From contig NC_092670.1 in NCBI RefSeq assembly GCF_964355755.1, positions 2,629,001 to 2,693,000 of the forward strand: a stretch of 64,000 nucleotides of DNA, given 5' to 3'. This document shows, piece after piece, positions 13,156 to 26,700 of this stretch; positions within the stretch are counted from its first letter, which is position 1; every line of letters begins with the position of its first letter. Position numbers and translations under genes: made by a program. The notes beneath the pieces were generated by a model. It worked only from the letters and a program-made list of their open reading frames with translations, was not told where the DNA came from and ran no database searches. Origin of the DNA: Antedon mediterranea (Eukaryota; Echinodermata; Crinoidea; Comatulida; Antedonidae).

Positions 13156-14355
13156 GGCTTGAAACGTATCTCTTAATTTCTATTTTAGGGAACACCCTAA
13201 AATATCGATTTTCAACGAATCACCGATAGCAAAGCCTATCCTAATTCACTAGCGTGATAACAGAGTACGACACTTAGCTTTTTTATCATTGTTTTCTTAG
13301 TAGTTCAACTCAACTAAGAACGTATCGGTTTCTATTCTAGTTATTTATTTATTTGTTCTTTCTTTAAACTGAAATACACTTTCAATACAAATGTATTTCC
13401 AAAGTGGTTCAGTAAACATATTTACAACAATAATAAAATATAAAAGAAAAAAAAAAAAAAACTATTTACAATTGTGAAGGCAAAAAGGTTAATACATATA
13501 TGTTTTCTATAGTGAAGATTTAAAAGATGCAAAAGGCATATTATGGAGTTCTGATTTTATGTTATTTGGTAGAGAATTCCATAGTTTAGTTGATCTATAC
13601 ACAAAAGTTCTTTTACCCTGAGAGTTAGTTAGTCTTTTTCTAGCCTAGAATAACAGCTTGAAATGTACAGTATCTCTTAATTTCTATTTTAAGGAACACC
13701 CTAAAATATCGATTTTCAACGAATCACTGATAGCAAAGCCTGTCATATTTACAACAAAAATAAAATATAAAAGAAAAACAAAAAGAAAGAAAACAGATAT
13801 AAAACTATTTACAATTGTGAAGGCAAAAAGGTTAATACATATGTTTTCTATAGTGAAGATTTAAAAGTTGCCAAAGACATATTATGGAGTTCTGATTTTA
13901 TGTTATTTGGTAGAGAATTCCATAGTTTAGTTGATCTATAAACAAAAGTTCTTTTACCCTGAGAGTTAGTTAGTCTTTTTCTAGCCTAGAATAACGGCTT
14001 GAAACGTATCTTCTAATTTCTATTGTAGGGAACACCCTCAAATATCGATTTTCAACGAATCACTGATAGCAAAGCCTGTACTAATTCACATATTTCACTA
14101 GCGTGATACAGAGTACGACACTTAGCTTTGTTATCTTATTTTTTTTCCACTCAGGAATTCTTCAGTTTGTTTCTAGTTGTTGACGTACACACACAGCAGT
14201 GTTAAAAGAAATGATGACAATCTGAGGTAGGTGTGTCTCATTAGAGTGCAATGTTGAATGAACTATACCCTAATATTGGGGTTGATATGGTTATTTATGT
14301 TAAAATTCTTGTAATATTTTCCGTTCTTCGGGGAGAGAGGGGCTATCCAGGTAAG

Positions 14356-14548
14356 CAGTGGCATAATGCAGAGGGCTGAGGCCCCTGGTTTAGGAAACCT
14401 AAGTGGTCCTCGGCCAAGTTCCAATGCTGGAGGCCTTGGACGTTTTAAGCCTTTTTGGAATATTTTAATGCCCATTTTTCCTCTGGGCCCCATAAGCTCC
14501 AGGGACCCTGGGTTTACCCAGTGAGCACTCATAGCCATTACGCCACTG
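14356..14548. mobile_element. hAT-type MITE, 193 bp
   Basis: The termini are CAGTGGCATAATG and the inverted CATTACGCCACTG. The flanks are a perfect 8-bp duplication, CAGGTAAG, at 14348-14355 and 14549-14556. CAG(T/G)GGCGTA-type ends with an 8-bp duplication are typical of hAT elements. It is non-coding; a 99-codon minus-strand frame across it is incidental. Confidence 0.88.
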
Positions 14549-14598
14549 CAGGTAAGTTGCACTCAACACCACAGTTGATTTGTGTAGTCTAACTAGGG

Positions 14599-14789
14599 TC
14601 ATTGAGGGAATAGAAATAAATTATCTAAACTCGTCAATGCATTAACTTCATTAATCATTTTCTTTTCATCAAGTTTCTTAAATTCTGAATTCTTGAATTC
14701 ATTCATCTTGTCTCCTACTCTTGAACTTGAGCTCGCTGATAGCCATTTTCTAAGATTTCCTTGGGCATGTTCGTTACACCATTCAGATA
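14599..14789 (-). CDS. Terminal coding exon of the NLR/ROCO gene
   Basis: Acceptor TTGTTAACAG at 14790 leads in phase 1 into SEWCNEHAQGNLRKWLSASS, then a lysine/glutamate-rich stretch, ending LFLFPQ and TGA. Phase 1 fits the donor of the preceding micro-exon at 15463. A second acceptor (TTTCTTGTAG, exon start 14816) opens the same frame in phase 0 with KYQHGLLTV, which could serve a different upstream exon. I do not recognise the domain; it is predicted helical and charged. Confidence 0.6.
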
Positions 14790-17700
14790 CTGTTAACAAT
14801 CCATGTTGATATTTCTACAAGAAAGTAAATACAAATTGCTATGTTTTTGGTTTTATATATATAAATTTATATAAATTTGAAAAATATAAGAAATAGAAAA
14901 AAGTTTTTATTAAAATACCATAATAATAATTCAATTTTTTAATTCAATAATTCAATTTTTTAATTCAATAATTTAATTTCGCCATGATATTCATTGCTGG
15001 CCTAGGTACTTTCACTGCCTGGAGGAGGCGTAGAATCTAAGACCACAGCGTTGATAGTCTTAGGCTTAGAATTAAACGCAACTGATTCGCAACAAGTTTA
15101 TTGTTAAATTTTTACTCATGTTTTATGGCGTTCTCTTTCTGTTTTATAATTTGTTACCTTTTGTATTGTTACATATTTTTATATAAACGAGCAATGAATT
15201 TCCGAAAGGATTAGTAAAAGATTTGAATTTTTATTAAGCCAGTGGTTTCATCTTGGGCTTAAGTCTAGGCTTACGACCTTTATTACAATCTGCCTCTCGT
15301 ATTTTCACCCATGAGTTAGATGTATATATACCATACTGTAAATAGAAAATGCCTCAATACAATCGAATAAGAACTGTAACTCACAATTAATAATATTAAT
15401 GTGAACTAGGAATTACAATTCTGCAATATTAGGACCCCCAACTCTATTGAAATAAAACATACTTTCTGCATTGCTTAATGGTCCAGCTTCACTTTTTGAT
15501 CGTTTACCTAAAAAGAAAGTATTTTAGGACAGTAATTACAATATCCATGTTGATGAATACTATTACTATATAACATTTTATTTAAACTTCCAAGAGACAT
15601 TTTGAATTAATCAACAACATAAAATATTAAGCTTTAACTTGTTATTTTGTGTTACTTTTTGGCAACTTTATACAACCAAACTACAATACAAGTTGCAAAA
15701 TGACATTGAAATCATTCACTAAAGTACCACGTCAGAACATAAGTCAAACTGCACCTGATTAAACTTTAGTTATATAGCAGTTTAATAAGTTAAATTTGAC
15801 TACTATACAGTAATATTTATTTAGGTAGCCATGCTTTAAAATAAAAAATAACAATGACAGAAAATTTGTTCAAATAGAATCATCATGGCACTAAAGAAAA
15901 GAAAAAAAAGACATACCTTTTGGAGAACTTGATGGTTCAGCTTTTCTTTTTGATCGTTTACCTGTAAAGAAAGTAGTTTTAAACAGTAGTTCTCAAATTA
16001 ATATAATTAAAAATTGTTTTTTCCTATAGACCTATCTCAAGTGTGATATACTGTAAAACTTTTTTTTTTCTTCTTTCTAATCTGTGGAAATACTATATTT
16101 ATTTTTCTAATGTACATGATCCCAAAGATGTTTGTGCACTATAATTATTGATCAGTAAGAAGCAAATGTCATAAAATATTAAAGACATTTTTTTCTTTAA
16201 TTTTGGACGTTTTGTTAGAATAATGCGTAATGTATTACTTCAAAAATATTAAACCAGATCATTTCTTGTCTTAAATGTATGTGATTCGGTTAATTATGAT
16301 GAAAAGAAAAAAAACAATGCACTTAAGCTAAGTAGCTAGGGGGAACAGACGATCGGGACCACGGACGATTGGGCCCAAGACAATCGTGCCCACATTTTGC
16401 GGTCCCGAACGTCTTATGCGTTGGGCCCGATAGTCTTACCGGTTGGTCCCGATCGTCTTAGCGTTGGGCCCGATAGTCTTACCAGTTGGTCCCGATCGTC
16501 TTAGCATTAGGCCCGATAGTCTTTTGTGTTATATAAAATAATGTGCCACATTTCACTCCTAGTGCTTTTCTTGCGTAAATTAGATTTTAATTAAAAAGGT
16601 TAATTAGATTTTTCTGATTTTATCATAATTTTCCCCTAATTAACACTACTGGTTTTAAGAATTTCTTACCAAATATTTATGATAAATGTGATTGATTGTG
16701 ATAATATTATTGTGTTGTATGTAGGCCTAGGCTAGGCCTATTCCCGTATTTAATTTTTGCTCTATACAGTGTGATATAACTTGACTTCACTCTCGCGACA
16801 AAATTAATAGAACATGTGTGAAACCTAATTTGATAATGTACATATTTTCATATTTTTCTGACTTTAAATCAAATAATTATTTTTTTCTAATTTTTGAGAA
16901 TGTTTTGGGCCTGATCGTCTTATTCATTGGGCCCGATCGTCTGGGCCCGATCGTCTCTGGTCCCGATCGTCTTTCACCCTTGATGGGCCCGATCGTCTTC
17001 CACCCTTGATGGGCCCGATCGTCTTTCACCCTTGATGGGGCCGATCGTTTCACGATTTGGGCCCGATCGTCTTGATGTGGGCCTGATCGTCTGGGCCCAA
17101 TCGTCTGATAACCGTAGCTAGCGTCAAGTGCCCTCTCTTGGGCTAGTCTATTTAGATTCAAGAAGATTCAAGAAATTTTATTTGTCCATAAAAATGGAAA
17201 TTCACTTTGCTAGGTAGATTATTTAAAAACGTGCAGTATTATAACAGATTAAAAATACAAGATAAAAAGTAAAAAATACTGTTAAAAATGTAAAACTATT
17301 AAAATTGCATTAACGTCTTACATTAGAATTAAAAATATGAATGCTATTTACAACGAAGGATTTTCTAGTTCTACAAAGATTTGCTCTTGGAGGTCGTAGC
17401 CTAATGCCTGATCTATTTAAGTTATAACAGTAATGTAACGGATGAGTGGGGTCTTTCATAATATTGTTTACTTTTTTTAGAATACTCTTTTCATAGATAA
17501 ATGAACAAGGCGTTAGATCAGCTTTTAGGCATGGTTTTGTAGGCCTAGCTGGTAAACAGCGGTATGAACATTGTACGCTAGCTATAGGCCTATGCTGGCC
17601 TTGTCTCCTTGCTGAATTAATTGTCTTCCGTTTGGAAATTGGAAAAAACCCTGTATTTTCGCTGAAAAGCTACAGTTCTTTGGTGCACCAAAGAACGAAA

Positions 17701-20700
17701 ATGTCAATCCGTGCACGATGCATGCTAGTATTTATAGCACGCTGCTTAAATTATTAGAATCGACTTTTATTTCACATTTTTACCATTTAAAGGTGAAAAT
17801 ATTGTCACAATAGGCCTATAGTATTTATTTTTACATAAAATGCAGTTTGTGACTTTCAATTAGATCGAAATAACATATACCAATGCCATTATATTAAATA
17901 CAATATAATAAAAGTGAATTTGTGATTGCAATAACAGAATATTCACTTTTTGCAAAAAAAGAAACAAACATACTTTCTGTATTGCTTGATGATCCAGCTT
18001 CACTTCTTGATCGTTTACCTAAAAAGAAAGTATTTTAGGACAGTAATTACGATATCCATGTTGGTGAATACTATTAATTAATATAATTTTTCCCTGCAGA
18101 CCAAATTACTACCGAATCACTGAAATTATATGGATGACCAACAAAAAGATATTTCTAGTAGAGAGTCATAGACTTTTGAAAGTTCTCGGCCCCCGTCTCT
18201 GTTTAAGGTTGGACTGGATTCTCTCTTAAAGTATAAATAGCCTCCCATATTTTCCTGGGAATTAATTTGTCCTCTCGGAATAAAACCTTGACGTTAGATT
18301 TATCAAGTTCGTGGCCTGTGATTTTAAAGTGTTCAGCAATGGCAGACTGATTGGAGGGGGTTATTGCAATATGTTCTTCGATGCGTTCCCTCAAAGTCCT
18401 CTTTGTTTCACCTACGTAAACTTTGTCACTGCCTTTACAAGGAAGACGATAAACTACTCCTGATTTGTCCTCAATGGATACTTTGTCCTTGGGAGCGACA
18501 AGAATTTGACAAAGTGTCTGATGTGGTTTAAAGCTCAGATACAGGCATGAATTTTAAATATAATATTTGGTTAATTGTACATAAATCAAATATTTGTAAC
18601 AGAAATCAAGACGAAAAAACATAAATTTCCCTTAATATGGTCAAATACAAAAATTTTACACAATTCCTTCCATAAAAACCAGGAAGACTTTTTTTCAGTA
18701 GTTAGGTAGTTAACCTAATGTAGTAACATGTCTTGTGACTCCCTAGAAGGTGAAAAAAGATGGTGGATACACGGTGGATAATTTTTGCTATAGCATGAAA
18801 ATAAAAATCTGAAGTTGAATAAAAATTCCAGAAATGTAATATTCAAGTTATATTACCTATACTTAGTCATCTGATAAAATTTTTTACCACACTGTTATGT
18901 TTGTTTTCAATATGTTATAGATACTGAGACTAGAGACAAATGTAAATACAAGTAAACACTGTTATTTTATTCAGCTCAAGAAGCCGTGTCTCCATAACAA
19001 CTTCGTGTCTCTCCTGCGCCCTCTATCTTGTCTAGAAGATCATATTAATTATTTAGTACAATAATGTAACATCCCTCTTCTTAAGGAAAAGTTGCGGTTA
19101 TGCATAAGTGGATATTATAATAATAAAGAGTTTAATATTATTATGTTGTCTGTGGTCATTATTGTTATTCTCTTGTTATAGTTAACATTAATATTCATAA
19201 AAACAATCACTGCTCAAATTACATAAGTGTTCATTATGATTATTGTCCAACATAACTGTATGTCCATGTAGAGTATGGTTATCAACACTAAAGTCTCAAA
19301 ACGATAATAACTCACGAACAGTCATTGTTCATTAAAAGTTTTCAAACAGTTCCCTATAAAAATTAACTTTCTCTCTAAACAGTTCTGTAACACAACTATT
19401 TACAAACGTGAAGTATCATGGGTGCTTATCTTGTAGTTTATTCCATGATGTGGTCCTTGAATTTCTCTGGCATAGTGTGGGTTCGTTTAGGTCTCGTTTG
19501 CTGGGCTGGTATGATGTTTGTCTTTTGTTTCCCAGTTATTTGTGGTGTGATCGATTGTTTTTCACTAGGTTGTTTGCTCAGGGTGCTAGTTGGTGTAGGT
19601 CGTATGTTTATTCGATCTCGCTGGTATTGTACACCTTCTGGTGTTATTACTGTGTAGTTGCGGTCGGAGGTGCATTGAACAACTTTGGCTGGTTGCCAGG
19701 GAAGTTTATGCTTGGTACAGAGTTCTTGACTTTCCTGTTGAACATTAATGTATATGGTGATGGAATGTCTGATGATATGGGGGTATCTCTCAATGCACAT
19801 TCATTTAGACTAGACAAAAAGTAGTGAGCCCTCTAGCGGTCATTTGTGATTTCTGAGATTCATCGAAGCGCGACAACATCACCCGGAAATGATGTGAATT
19901 TAAAATTTTAATAGGGTTAAACTCTTTTAACCAATTGAAAGCCTTAAATTATAGTTTCTTATGAATAATTCATGAGAATAATTAAAGCAAGGGTTGAAGA
20001 AGCATGTGACTTGGTTTGTGGAACAGGATAGCAGTTATGATCGTGTCAGGTAATCATTGAATTTGCTCTTCTTTTTGTTAGATTTTATACGGTTTTTATC
20101 AATAATAATATTGTACATTTTTACGAGACCATAAAAAAATTCCTCAATTTTTGAGTAAACGAGTGACTAAATAAAAAGTTACTATGTAATGTAAATATTC
20201 GTTTGACAAAAAATGGGCATGTTGATATTTTCAGGTATTTTTTAAATGGCGATTGAAATAGGTAAACAAATCACATGTATAACGGTGGTTTGTGCGAAGC
20301 TGGGCCTAGCCTTGATGGTCCAACGCGTACTGCGTGTTAATCAATGCGTATAAGATACACACGTAGTCGTTTAGGCCAATTTTTTTACATGTTTATTTAT
20401 TAATATTAGGCCCCATTCTCATTTATTTTAATTAATGTACTGAATGTACCACACTTTACAACTCTATATAAATTAGATTTTGTACTTGTATTAAATTCAA
20501 ACGTTTTATGGGATTTAAAACAACAAGCTAGGCCTTGTAGTAGGCCTAGGACCACATGCTAGGTTTTTCAGCCTAATTTATCATGCAGTAGGCCTATACC
20601 TCTAGCCCATCTTTCAAATACATATTTAAATTAACATACTTTTTATATTTCTATATTTTTTATAGGATCTGACTCCAGAAAACATTTGCATCACTTGAAA

Positions 20701-23700
20701 GCGGCTATTTATGGACAGCATGTTGACATTAAAAAAAATTTGACCAGCTCTTATTAATTAAATGTCTTTTAAATTAAAGGTTTTCATTATAATGAAATGT
20801 ACGGTGACAGAAATTTAAATGATTCTCATAATTGAGGTTTCTCATAGATTTAATATTGAAGGTAAATAAATAAAGCTGTGTGTTATTCTTGCCTTTAGAA
20901 ATAAACATGTTGTTAGTACTATATTATTAGGCCTAGGCCATTATACAAATTAAAACTAAAAAAATACAGTAATCATATTTAAGGCCTACACAGCAGTACC
21001 TTACTTGATTTGATTTTTTTCAAATATTTAATTGATGAAATAAATGAGTTTGACTTTTCAATTAGTTGCCATTTTATTAGTTTCTGTGTGTTTTTATTTT
21101 TATAATTTTATACAACAACTTTAAAGTATTGCGCAGAAGTGATCAAATTATAGTAGGCCTATTTGTATATTATTGTCGCTTAAAATTATGCAGTTAAAGC
21201 ATTTGATTTTAGGGTGACAGAAACGGTTAGGCAAGAAAAGAAATAAATTTGGGAATTTTGTTATGCGGTAAAAATAATTAAACATAATTTACCCCTAATG
21301 CATGTAAATGTAGAAAACATTGCTTATGTTAGCGCGACCGAAACTCGCTACTGGGAATAGAGCCTGCAAAAGCGACGCGTACACACCTACTCGGGCACCG
21401 GCGGAGCGCGATCGATAGTAAATATACCCGATTTCAAATGATCATAAAATTCTTTTAAAAAATATCAACATTTTGATTTTTTGAGGATTAAAAGTAAAGA
21501 TATTGAAATTTAACATAATATTTACAAATATGTATTTAAAAATTCGGAAACAATTTTAGCGTGATATTAAAACAAAGTTTTTAGAGTTCCGCGATTTCCT
21601 ACGCAGGATTTGTTTGTTTTCATTGTTAATGGGCGAATGTTACCTAAACTAGAATCGTTATAAATCTTTTAAATTTGTATTATAAGTAATTTCTTTAGTA
21701 TTCTTAGTAACATCGAATGTCTCTAATTAACTAGCAGATATTTATACTAACTATTGTTCAATAATAAGCGTGTATGAAGTGAAAATCTATAGTAATAATG
21801 TTCTTAGTCAGTTCGCCTCGCTCGCGTGAAGTCTTCGGGTTTCTCAATACAATTCTCAGCGGTAAAGATAGGCTCGCGCTAATGTTTAAATCAAAAGCGC
21901 TCTCAAAACACTTTTTGTCCAAAATTCGCAATATGACGTGAGTGTGAATGCGACAAGAATTTCATTTAAACTCTTTTCCCCTTTCTCTGATTTCTTTAGC
22001 ATGCTTTTGAGTGTTTGTATGCTTCATTCAGCTCTCCCATTTGCTTGTTGGTGGTGTGGAACGCTTGTTCTGTGGATGATTTCGTGGTTGTTGCAGAATG
22101 CTTGCAGTGTTTCACTTGTAAGCTGCGATCCATTGTCTGAAATGATTGTAGTGGGATTTCCAAACAGTGAGAATATGGTTTCGAGCTTTTTGATGACTGT
22201 ATTGCTTGTCGTGTTTATCATTTGGTTTGCCCATATGTATCCTGTGAAGTAGTCAACTGTTAATAGGTATTGCTTTCCTTCAAATTCAAACAGGTCGATT
22301 GCAATGATTTCCATAGCTTCAGATGTATGAATGGGTTTCTAAGCTCGCGCTAAGGTCAAATTTTCAGATTTTGAAAAACATTAGCCAAATTGAAAATCCT
22401 TTAGCCAAATTTAAAAAACCATAAAAATTCCAAAAAATGTTTATTAAATAAATAATGCATGTATTTTTTTTTTTTTTTATTTCTTTTACATTTATATTAT
22501 TATTAGGTATCCCAATGAACCTGATTTTCGTTACTGCGATTTTAACACGTTCGTGAAATTTCTAAAAGTGACTTGTCTTTGAAGTTAAAAATATACTATT
22601 TCTTATGTACCCATGAGAATAAAAATTATATGCCTGGAATGATCTTGTTTAATTTAAGGGATTATTTTTATATATTTATAATCTATGTTTATTAAATATT
22701 TTAATAGAAAACGCGAGTTAAAAATGAGGTACAAAAGCCGGCGAGCCGAAATCCGCGCGCTAAAAATAACTTTGGAAAACACCTACCCATTTTCGCACCC
22801 GATCGCACGAGGTCCATAATAGGTGGTAGAGCAATTTTTGTTGCATGTTATCAGGCTTTAAATACTCTTTATTTTGATATGTAAATCGGTTATTATTATT
22901 ATGTACATCCGCCCCAAATGTCAATTTTAACGATAAAAATTGAATTTTTGAGTCTTTCTCATTATCAAAATCTGGCTAATTTAGTATTGAATTGAAGCTA
23001 ATTTATATTTCTGTTTGATAAAACACATCGTTTTATTTGACTTTGCGTGGACCTCGTGCGAAGAGGCCAACAAGACCAACCCCTGAAAAAAATAATCCCT
23101 ACCATAAATATCAGTGTTTACCATTTTCCTTACAGTTCTCCGCTTATTACTAAATTACCGTCGCCCAGGCAATGTGCATGGTATGCATGTATTAGCGCGT
23201 TAATTAATGATTGGATAACCCCCGCAGTGGACTGTTCCATTTTCTGAACTAGTCTTCGCCGCACACGAGGCATGTCGAAAAATGTCGCCTCTCATCATGG
23301 AATATTTGCTTCTAAACGTCAATTTTACCGGTTTATTAAATTATTTAATAAGTGGAATATTTATCAATCTATTATATAAAACAAGAAATGTACCGCAGAA
23401 ATTTAAGAAGCTTTGAATTTGCTATGCAGCTGCCGTAACCCATTCTATGTAGGCGGCCGAAACGCGCTTTGGCCAGGGTTGCCGTTGCAGTATACGCTGT
23501 TTCTTAGCTATTCAATTTAAAGCGCAATTTTCGGTTAGAATAATTAATCGAAAGGGAAATAAAATTAAACATGTTAACATTATACTATTGAGGTAATTAC
23601 TTTGTTAAATTTAAAATTCCCCTTTTTAAATAACAGAACAGCCTCGTTTACGGAAATATTTGTCCACATGTTTCTGTTTACATTTTCTTCTCGAAGTTCA

Positions 23701-26700
23701 TTTTCTACGTCGAAGAATAGGGACTTCCCCTTTTATTCGCTCATCATATTACGTCGACAATGGCCGGCCATGAACCAATCACATTAACTGTGTGTCATTA
23801 AAACGTCATCGAGGCACGCTCTGCGCATGTTTAAACAGAACTAAAAAAATTAACACGGCGATCGTGACGTCGTCACATAAAATGCTGTGGTGGTAAAAAG
23901 TGTACCCGAGTCAGAAAGTACCGAAGTGTGGCGAATTCTCGCTCCCATAAGAAGTCACGCCGACCAGGCTAGGCCTAGGCTTGGAAATGTATTTTCGCCA
24001 ATTTGGCGAACGAGGCAATAATTTTTTTCGCCAAATGGAGACTCCAGTCGCCATTGGCGAATTGGCGAGCGGTTAGCGCGGTTTTACTGGTAGTTTTGAT
24101 TGGCTTTTCTTTGGTGGGTTTGACGTGCATCACAATTGTTTATGATACGTTCTATGTCTGCGTTAATTCCTGGCCAGTATACTGATTGTCTGGCTCTCAG
24201 TCTGGTCTTCTCAGTTCCTTGGTGTTGTTTGTGGAGTATGTTTAGGATTCTTGGTCTCATCTCTTTTGGTATGATGATTCTGGAACCTTTGAGAATTATA
24301 CCATCGTGTATCGCTAGTTCGTATCTATTGAATTGAATTGAAATTTATATTTATACTGGGTAACCTCTTCAGTCAAAGACTGGATGTTGCCAATACGCAT
24401 GGGTAGTTTTGTTACACTGGTTTTTTTCGTTTGGCCATCCATTCAGTATAATTTTGCTGAGTTCTTGTAGCATGTTGTCTGCTGCGGTTGCTTTTATTTT
24501 ATCTATGACGAATAATTTCGTATCAGTCAGTTCGTTAATCTGGACATCAAGATCAGGAATTTGAAATGTTCTCTGATTAGTGTCTATGCAGCGCGAGAGG
24601 CAGTCTGCTATCGGGACTTCTTTGCCTGGTACATATTTGATTGTGCCTTTGTAATCCTGCATTTGCAGCATCAGTCGTTGGAGTCTGCTTGGCATTTTTG
24701 AGATGTCCTTCTTGGCAATGTCTTCTAATGGTTTGTGATCAGAGCAGATTGTGAATTCGCGTCCAAACACATAATATCTGAAGTGTTTTATGGCCCATAC
24801 GACAGCTAGTGCTTCTCTCTCAATGTTACTGTAATTTTTCTCTGCAGGAGTTAGCGATTTTGATGCGTAATGTATTGGTTTATCTTGTTGCATGAGCACT
24901 GCTCCAAGGCCTTTCATGCTTGCATCACATTGGATTGTGATCTCTTTCCTGGCATCAAAATAAGCGAGGACTGGAGTGTTTATGATGGCGTCTTTTATGT
25001 TGTCGAGCGCTTTGTCATGGCTCGGTGTCCATTCATATACTGCATCCTTCTGTAGGAGCTTCCTTATAGGCTCTGTTAGATGGCTCAGCTTCGCAAACTT
25101 GGACAGATATTGTACTAGTCCCAAGAGCGATTGCAATTCCTGTTTGTTGGTAGGTGCTTTTAGGTTCTTTATAGCTGTTACCTTTGCTGGATCGAGTGCA
25201 ATTCCTTCTTTGCTGAGTACATGTCCGAAGAGCTTGACGTTTCGCTTGTTTTGGCACTTATCAGGTTTTAGTTTGATGTTTTCCTTTCTACATGCTTTCA
25301 TGACATCTTGTATGGCCTTCTCATGTTCATTACTGGTTTTGGCTGCTATTAAGATATCATCTTTGATGCAGAAGACATTAGGAATATTGCCAAATATGCC
25401 ATCTAGGTCCACTTGGAAAACGTCTTGTGCAGATATCAGTCCGACCGGTAGTCTTGTGAAACAAAATCTCCCGTAAATTGTACTGAATGTTGTCAATAGT
25501 TGTGATCTGTTGGTAAGTGGTATATTCCAATACCCGCTTCGGAGGTCTAGCGTTGAAAAGTATTTCGCCTCGCGCAGATCTGGGAGTATGTCATCTAAGG
25601 TTTTCGCGTAGTAGTGTGGTCTTTTCACAGCCTTATTGAGGTCATGAGGATCCAAACAAATACGGAGTGTTCCATTCGGTTTTGTTACCCAGTCCGTTGG
25701 TTCACGCACTTCCTTTATGATTCCTAGGTCAGTTAATCTGTTTAGCTCATTGCGTAGCGGTATCTTCAGTGCCTCTGGCGTTCTTCGGGCTGGCTTTATG
25801 GTTGGTTCCGCATCTTGTGTTAGTTCGATATCGTATTCATTCTGGATTTTTCCTACTCCTTTGAATGTCTCGTGATTTTCTTTAATGAGTTGCTCTTTTG
25901 TTGTGATGTTTTCACACTCTTCAATATCAAAGTTTGTGCAACAGTTTTGCTCTTTCTCACATGGGTATTGGACAATGTTTAGCTTGCAGCATAGATCATG
26001 GCTGATCAAGTTGTTACCTTTCTCGGTTATGATAAACTCCACATTGTTCAATTTCATCCGATTGTGTTCAACACTACGTGCTGAAACTTTGCCAAGGTTT
26101 TTGATTGGTATGTTTCCATAGCCTGTGAGGTTTACTGACGATTTCTCAGTTTGATGACGGGGACCAAATAGAGCTCTGTATGTGCTGTGATTTAGTATAT
26201 TTTTAGCGGCACATGTGTCAACTTTCGCTTTAAGGCGCATGCTCTGTTGGTGGTCGGTTCTAACTATTATGACAGCGTATTTTACACCTCTGGTTGATCT
26301 GCTTTCGCATGTATCAATGTTAATCACGTCAAGGTCAAACCCGTAGTTTGCTAGGTCAAACCCGTAGTTTGCTGGGTCATCGAGGTCATCTGCGGTCGTC
26401 TGTATTTCATGCGCATGTCTGGGGTTCTTTTGCCCAGACAAGCATTTCTTGGCCCAGTGGTTTCGTTTTCCGCATTTTCTGCATGACTGGCCATACGCTG
26501 GACACTGTCTCGGTTTGTGTACCGTTCCACAATTTTGGCACTCTCGGCTCCCAGATGCGTTAGTGTTTTTGTTTTGCTTTTTGTGTTTGTTGTAGTTAGG
26601 CTTGTTGTAGTTTACTCCCTCTTCTTTGCTGTTAGTCTCGTAATCCAACGCTTTTAATTGCTTGTCTGCTGCCTCGCTGATTCTCAAACTTTCTAGTGTT

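Larger units (their letters stand above)
9716..14150. repeat. Satellite-like tandem array, about 225-bp unit
   Basis: The core AGAATAACGGCTT recurs near 9807, 10030, 10526, 10860, 11085, 11310, 11527, 11755, 11980, 13650 and 13989, with simple units of about 217-228 bp. Each unit carries AATATCGATTTTCAACGAAT, a GATAGCAAAGCCTGT block, CACTAGCGTGATAACAGAGT and TAGTAGTTCAACT. Some units are lengthened by an embedded LINE 3' fragment. The block around 10035-10850 recurs at about 13165-13985, so there is a higher-order duplication too. No coding content. Confidence 0.88.

Noticed and set aside
14263-14562. 99-codon minus-strand frame
   Set aside because: It crosses the hAT-type MITE from end to end, so it is not a gene.
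20026-20755. Tiny two-exon plus-strand frame (ATG at about 20038, GTAATC donor, TATAG acceptor near 20665, 34 codons)
   Set aside because: In phase and with plausible splice sites, but very short and inside a non-coding insertion; likely chance.
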